Shown: positions 60,380 through 61,224 of the stretch, piece by piece
Layout: every line of letters starts with the position of its first letter
Position numbering within the stretch: the first letter of the stretch is position 1
Source of the DNA: Isohypsibius dastychi
Lineage: Eukaryota; Tardigrada; Eutardigrada; Parachela; Isohypsibiidae
Length of the DNA stretch: 61,224 nt
Assembly: GCA_034696485.1 (NCBI GenBank)
Contig: JAQIWT010000018.1
Location: 1 to 61,224, forward strand
Direction of reading: 5' to 3'
Program-made: the position numbers and the translations under genes
Notes under the pieces: model-generated
Told to the model about the DNA's origin: nothing
The model's input: only the letters and a program-made list of their open reading frames with translations
The model's database searches: none

Positions 60380-61019
60380 GTTGACAGCAAGAGCCAGCAA
60401 GCAAATAGCACATTCGTTGGTTAACACAAAGGCTCATTCAGCTGTGTCTACGATGATGATGAAGTCACCGCGTATGTAGCGCGTACTGATATGTTAAGGA
60501 GCTGTAGCTGGTCAAAAGAGAAAAGTACGTGTCTCGTGCACCCCCTCATATAACAAAGCATGTTAAGTCTATGAGGGGTGTACGATAACTATTGGCGGAG
60601 ATGTAGTAGTTTGCGGCATACTTGAGAGACCAAACGAGAACGGGCTGAGTATCAATTCGCCATATACTGGTATCAGCCAGACGCACGTAAGAGGCTACGA
60701 CCTTCCTCGGCAACCCTCAATCTCCAAAGATTCTGACTACTCTTGGCTTGTATCTATCTGAGGCAGCGAAAAATTGCAATGGATTTTCGTCCAACGCAGA
60801 CTCTTCTGTTTTCGTGTAGCGGAGTAAAGAGTGCTTCATGGAATCGAAGTTTAGCTCGCTAACGGTCTCCCTAGAACAAGCACGGAAAAACGCGCGTACG
60901 ACGCACGGTTTCCGATATGTCCGTCACGCTCGGGCGGACGGGCATACAGTTCCCCCAAACTTCTTCTCGGGTCCAATTATATAAGACGACTCCATAGGTT
61001 TCGATTTTTTAGGGCTGTT

Positions 61020-61093
61020 CCGAGTCTCAAGTTGACTTGGGAAACTTGAGACTCGGCGCATGGGTATGGGCCCATGTGCCCATACCCATGCGC
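61020..61093. repeat. two adjacent perfect hairpins
   Basis: A 13-bp stem (ccgagtctcaagt, 61020-61032, with 61044-61056) is followed immediately by a 16-bp stem (gcgcatgggtatgggc, 61056-61071, with 61078-61093) with a 6-nt loop. Both are perfect. Function unknown. Confidence 0.7.
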
Positions 61094-61224
61094 CCACACT
61101 CGTATGGGCGTGGGCACTTTCTTGTTCTATTGTTTTATTGTTTTATTGTGCGGACGACGTTTAGGGCCTAGCCTGAGCGTTTATAGGTTCCCTCCTGGGG
61201 GGGGGGGGGGGGGACCAAAAAACG

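Larger units (their letters stand above)
59490..61224. other. non-coding end of window with repeats
   Basis: No supported gene. The stretch holds a poly-C tract at about 60105-60115, the TA-flanked foldback 60235-60379, a short inverted repeat around 60533-60588 (gtgcaccccctcata against tatgaggggtgtac), twin hairpins at 61020-61093 and a terminal poly-G. Upstream RFX promoter or UTR sequence is probably near 59500-59700. Confidence 0.45.

Noticed and set aside
1-61224. CRISPR arrays, bacterial operons, rRNA and tRNA genes
   Set aside because: No regularly spaced repeats, no Shine-Dalgarno-led cistrons and no tRNA A/B-box pair that I could support; the window is eukaryotic.

Overview
This is nuclear DNA of a small-genome animal. 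Nearly every gene is split by GT-AG introns, most of them 50-70 nt. The gene set is metazoan: an estrogen-related nuclear receptor, a TRPC channel, an OATP carrier, a Ly6/uPAR protein, an RFX factor and Rab GTPases. A secreted protein with a perfect six-cysteine CBM14 (peritrophin-A) pattern, together with ERR, short introns and high gene density (20 genes in 61 kb), suggests an ecdysozoan. A tardigrade or a compact-genome arthropod is my best guess. This is inference, because no species-diagnostic sequence was recognised. I rebuilt exon chains by hand. Every complete chain gives a length divisible by three with one open frame, which supports most splice sites, but no transcript data were available.

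Layout. 0-9 kb: a WD40 protein whose 5' part lies outside the window (+), pyruvate kinase (-) and a divergent STK16-like kinase (+). 9-16 kb: an orphan 721-aa protein (+), a Ser/Gly/Tyr-rich membrane protein (+) and a BTB-BACK protein (-). 16-20 kb: CFAP251/WDR66 in 17 exons (+). 20-23 kb: a gene-poor stretch with a 157-bp TA-flanked foldback element. 23-32 kb: ERR (+), CFAP96/C4orf47-like (+), a C2-domain protein (+) and an OATP/SLCO transporter (+). 33-39 kb: three surface or secreted genes, namely a Ly6-type membrane protein (+), a CBM14 chitin-binding protein (-) and an orphan type I membrane protein (-). 40-51 kb: a TRPC channel (+), a Rab34/36-like GTPase (-), the dynein regulatory complex subunit DRC5/TCTE1 (-) and a second Rab (-). 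52-60 kb: a doublecortin-domain protein with a KKKKNKFGCC tail (+), a large foldback repeat, an orphan 335-aa protein (+) and an RFX factor (-). 60-61 kb: a second TA-flanked foldback, hairpins and a terminal poly-G tract.

Shared theme. CFAP251 (radial spoke), CFAP96, DRC5 (nexin-dynein link), the doublecortin protein, Rab34/36 (ciliogenesis in vertebrates) and RFX (the master regulator of ciliary genes in animals) all fall within 45 kb. They lie on both strands with unrelated genes between them, so this is not an operon. It may be a neighbourhood enriched for ciliary or sperm-flagellum functions. Pyruvate kinase, OATP, TRPC and ERR are ordinary metabolic or signalling genes.
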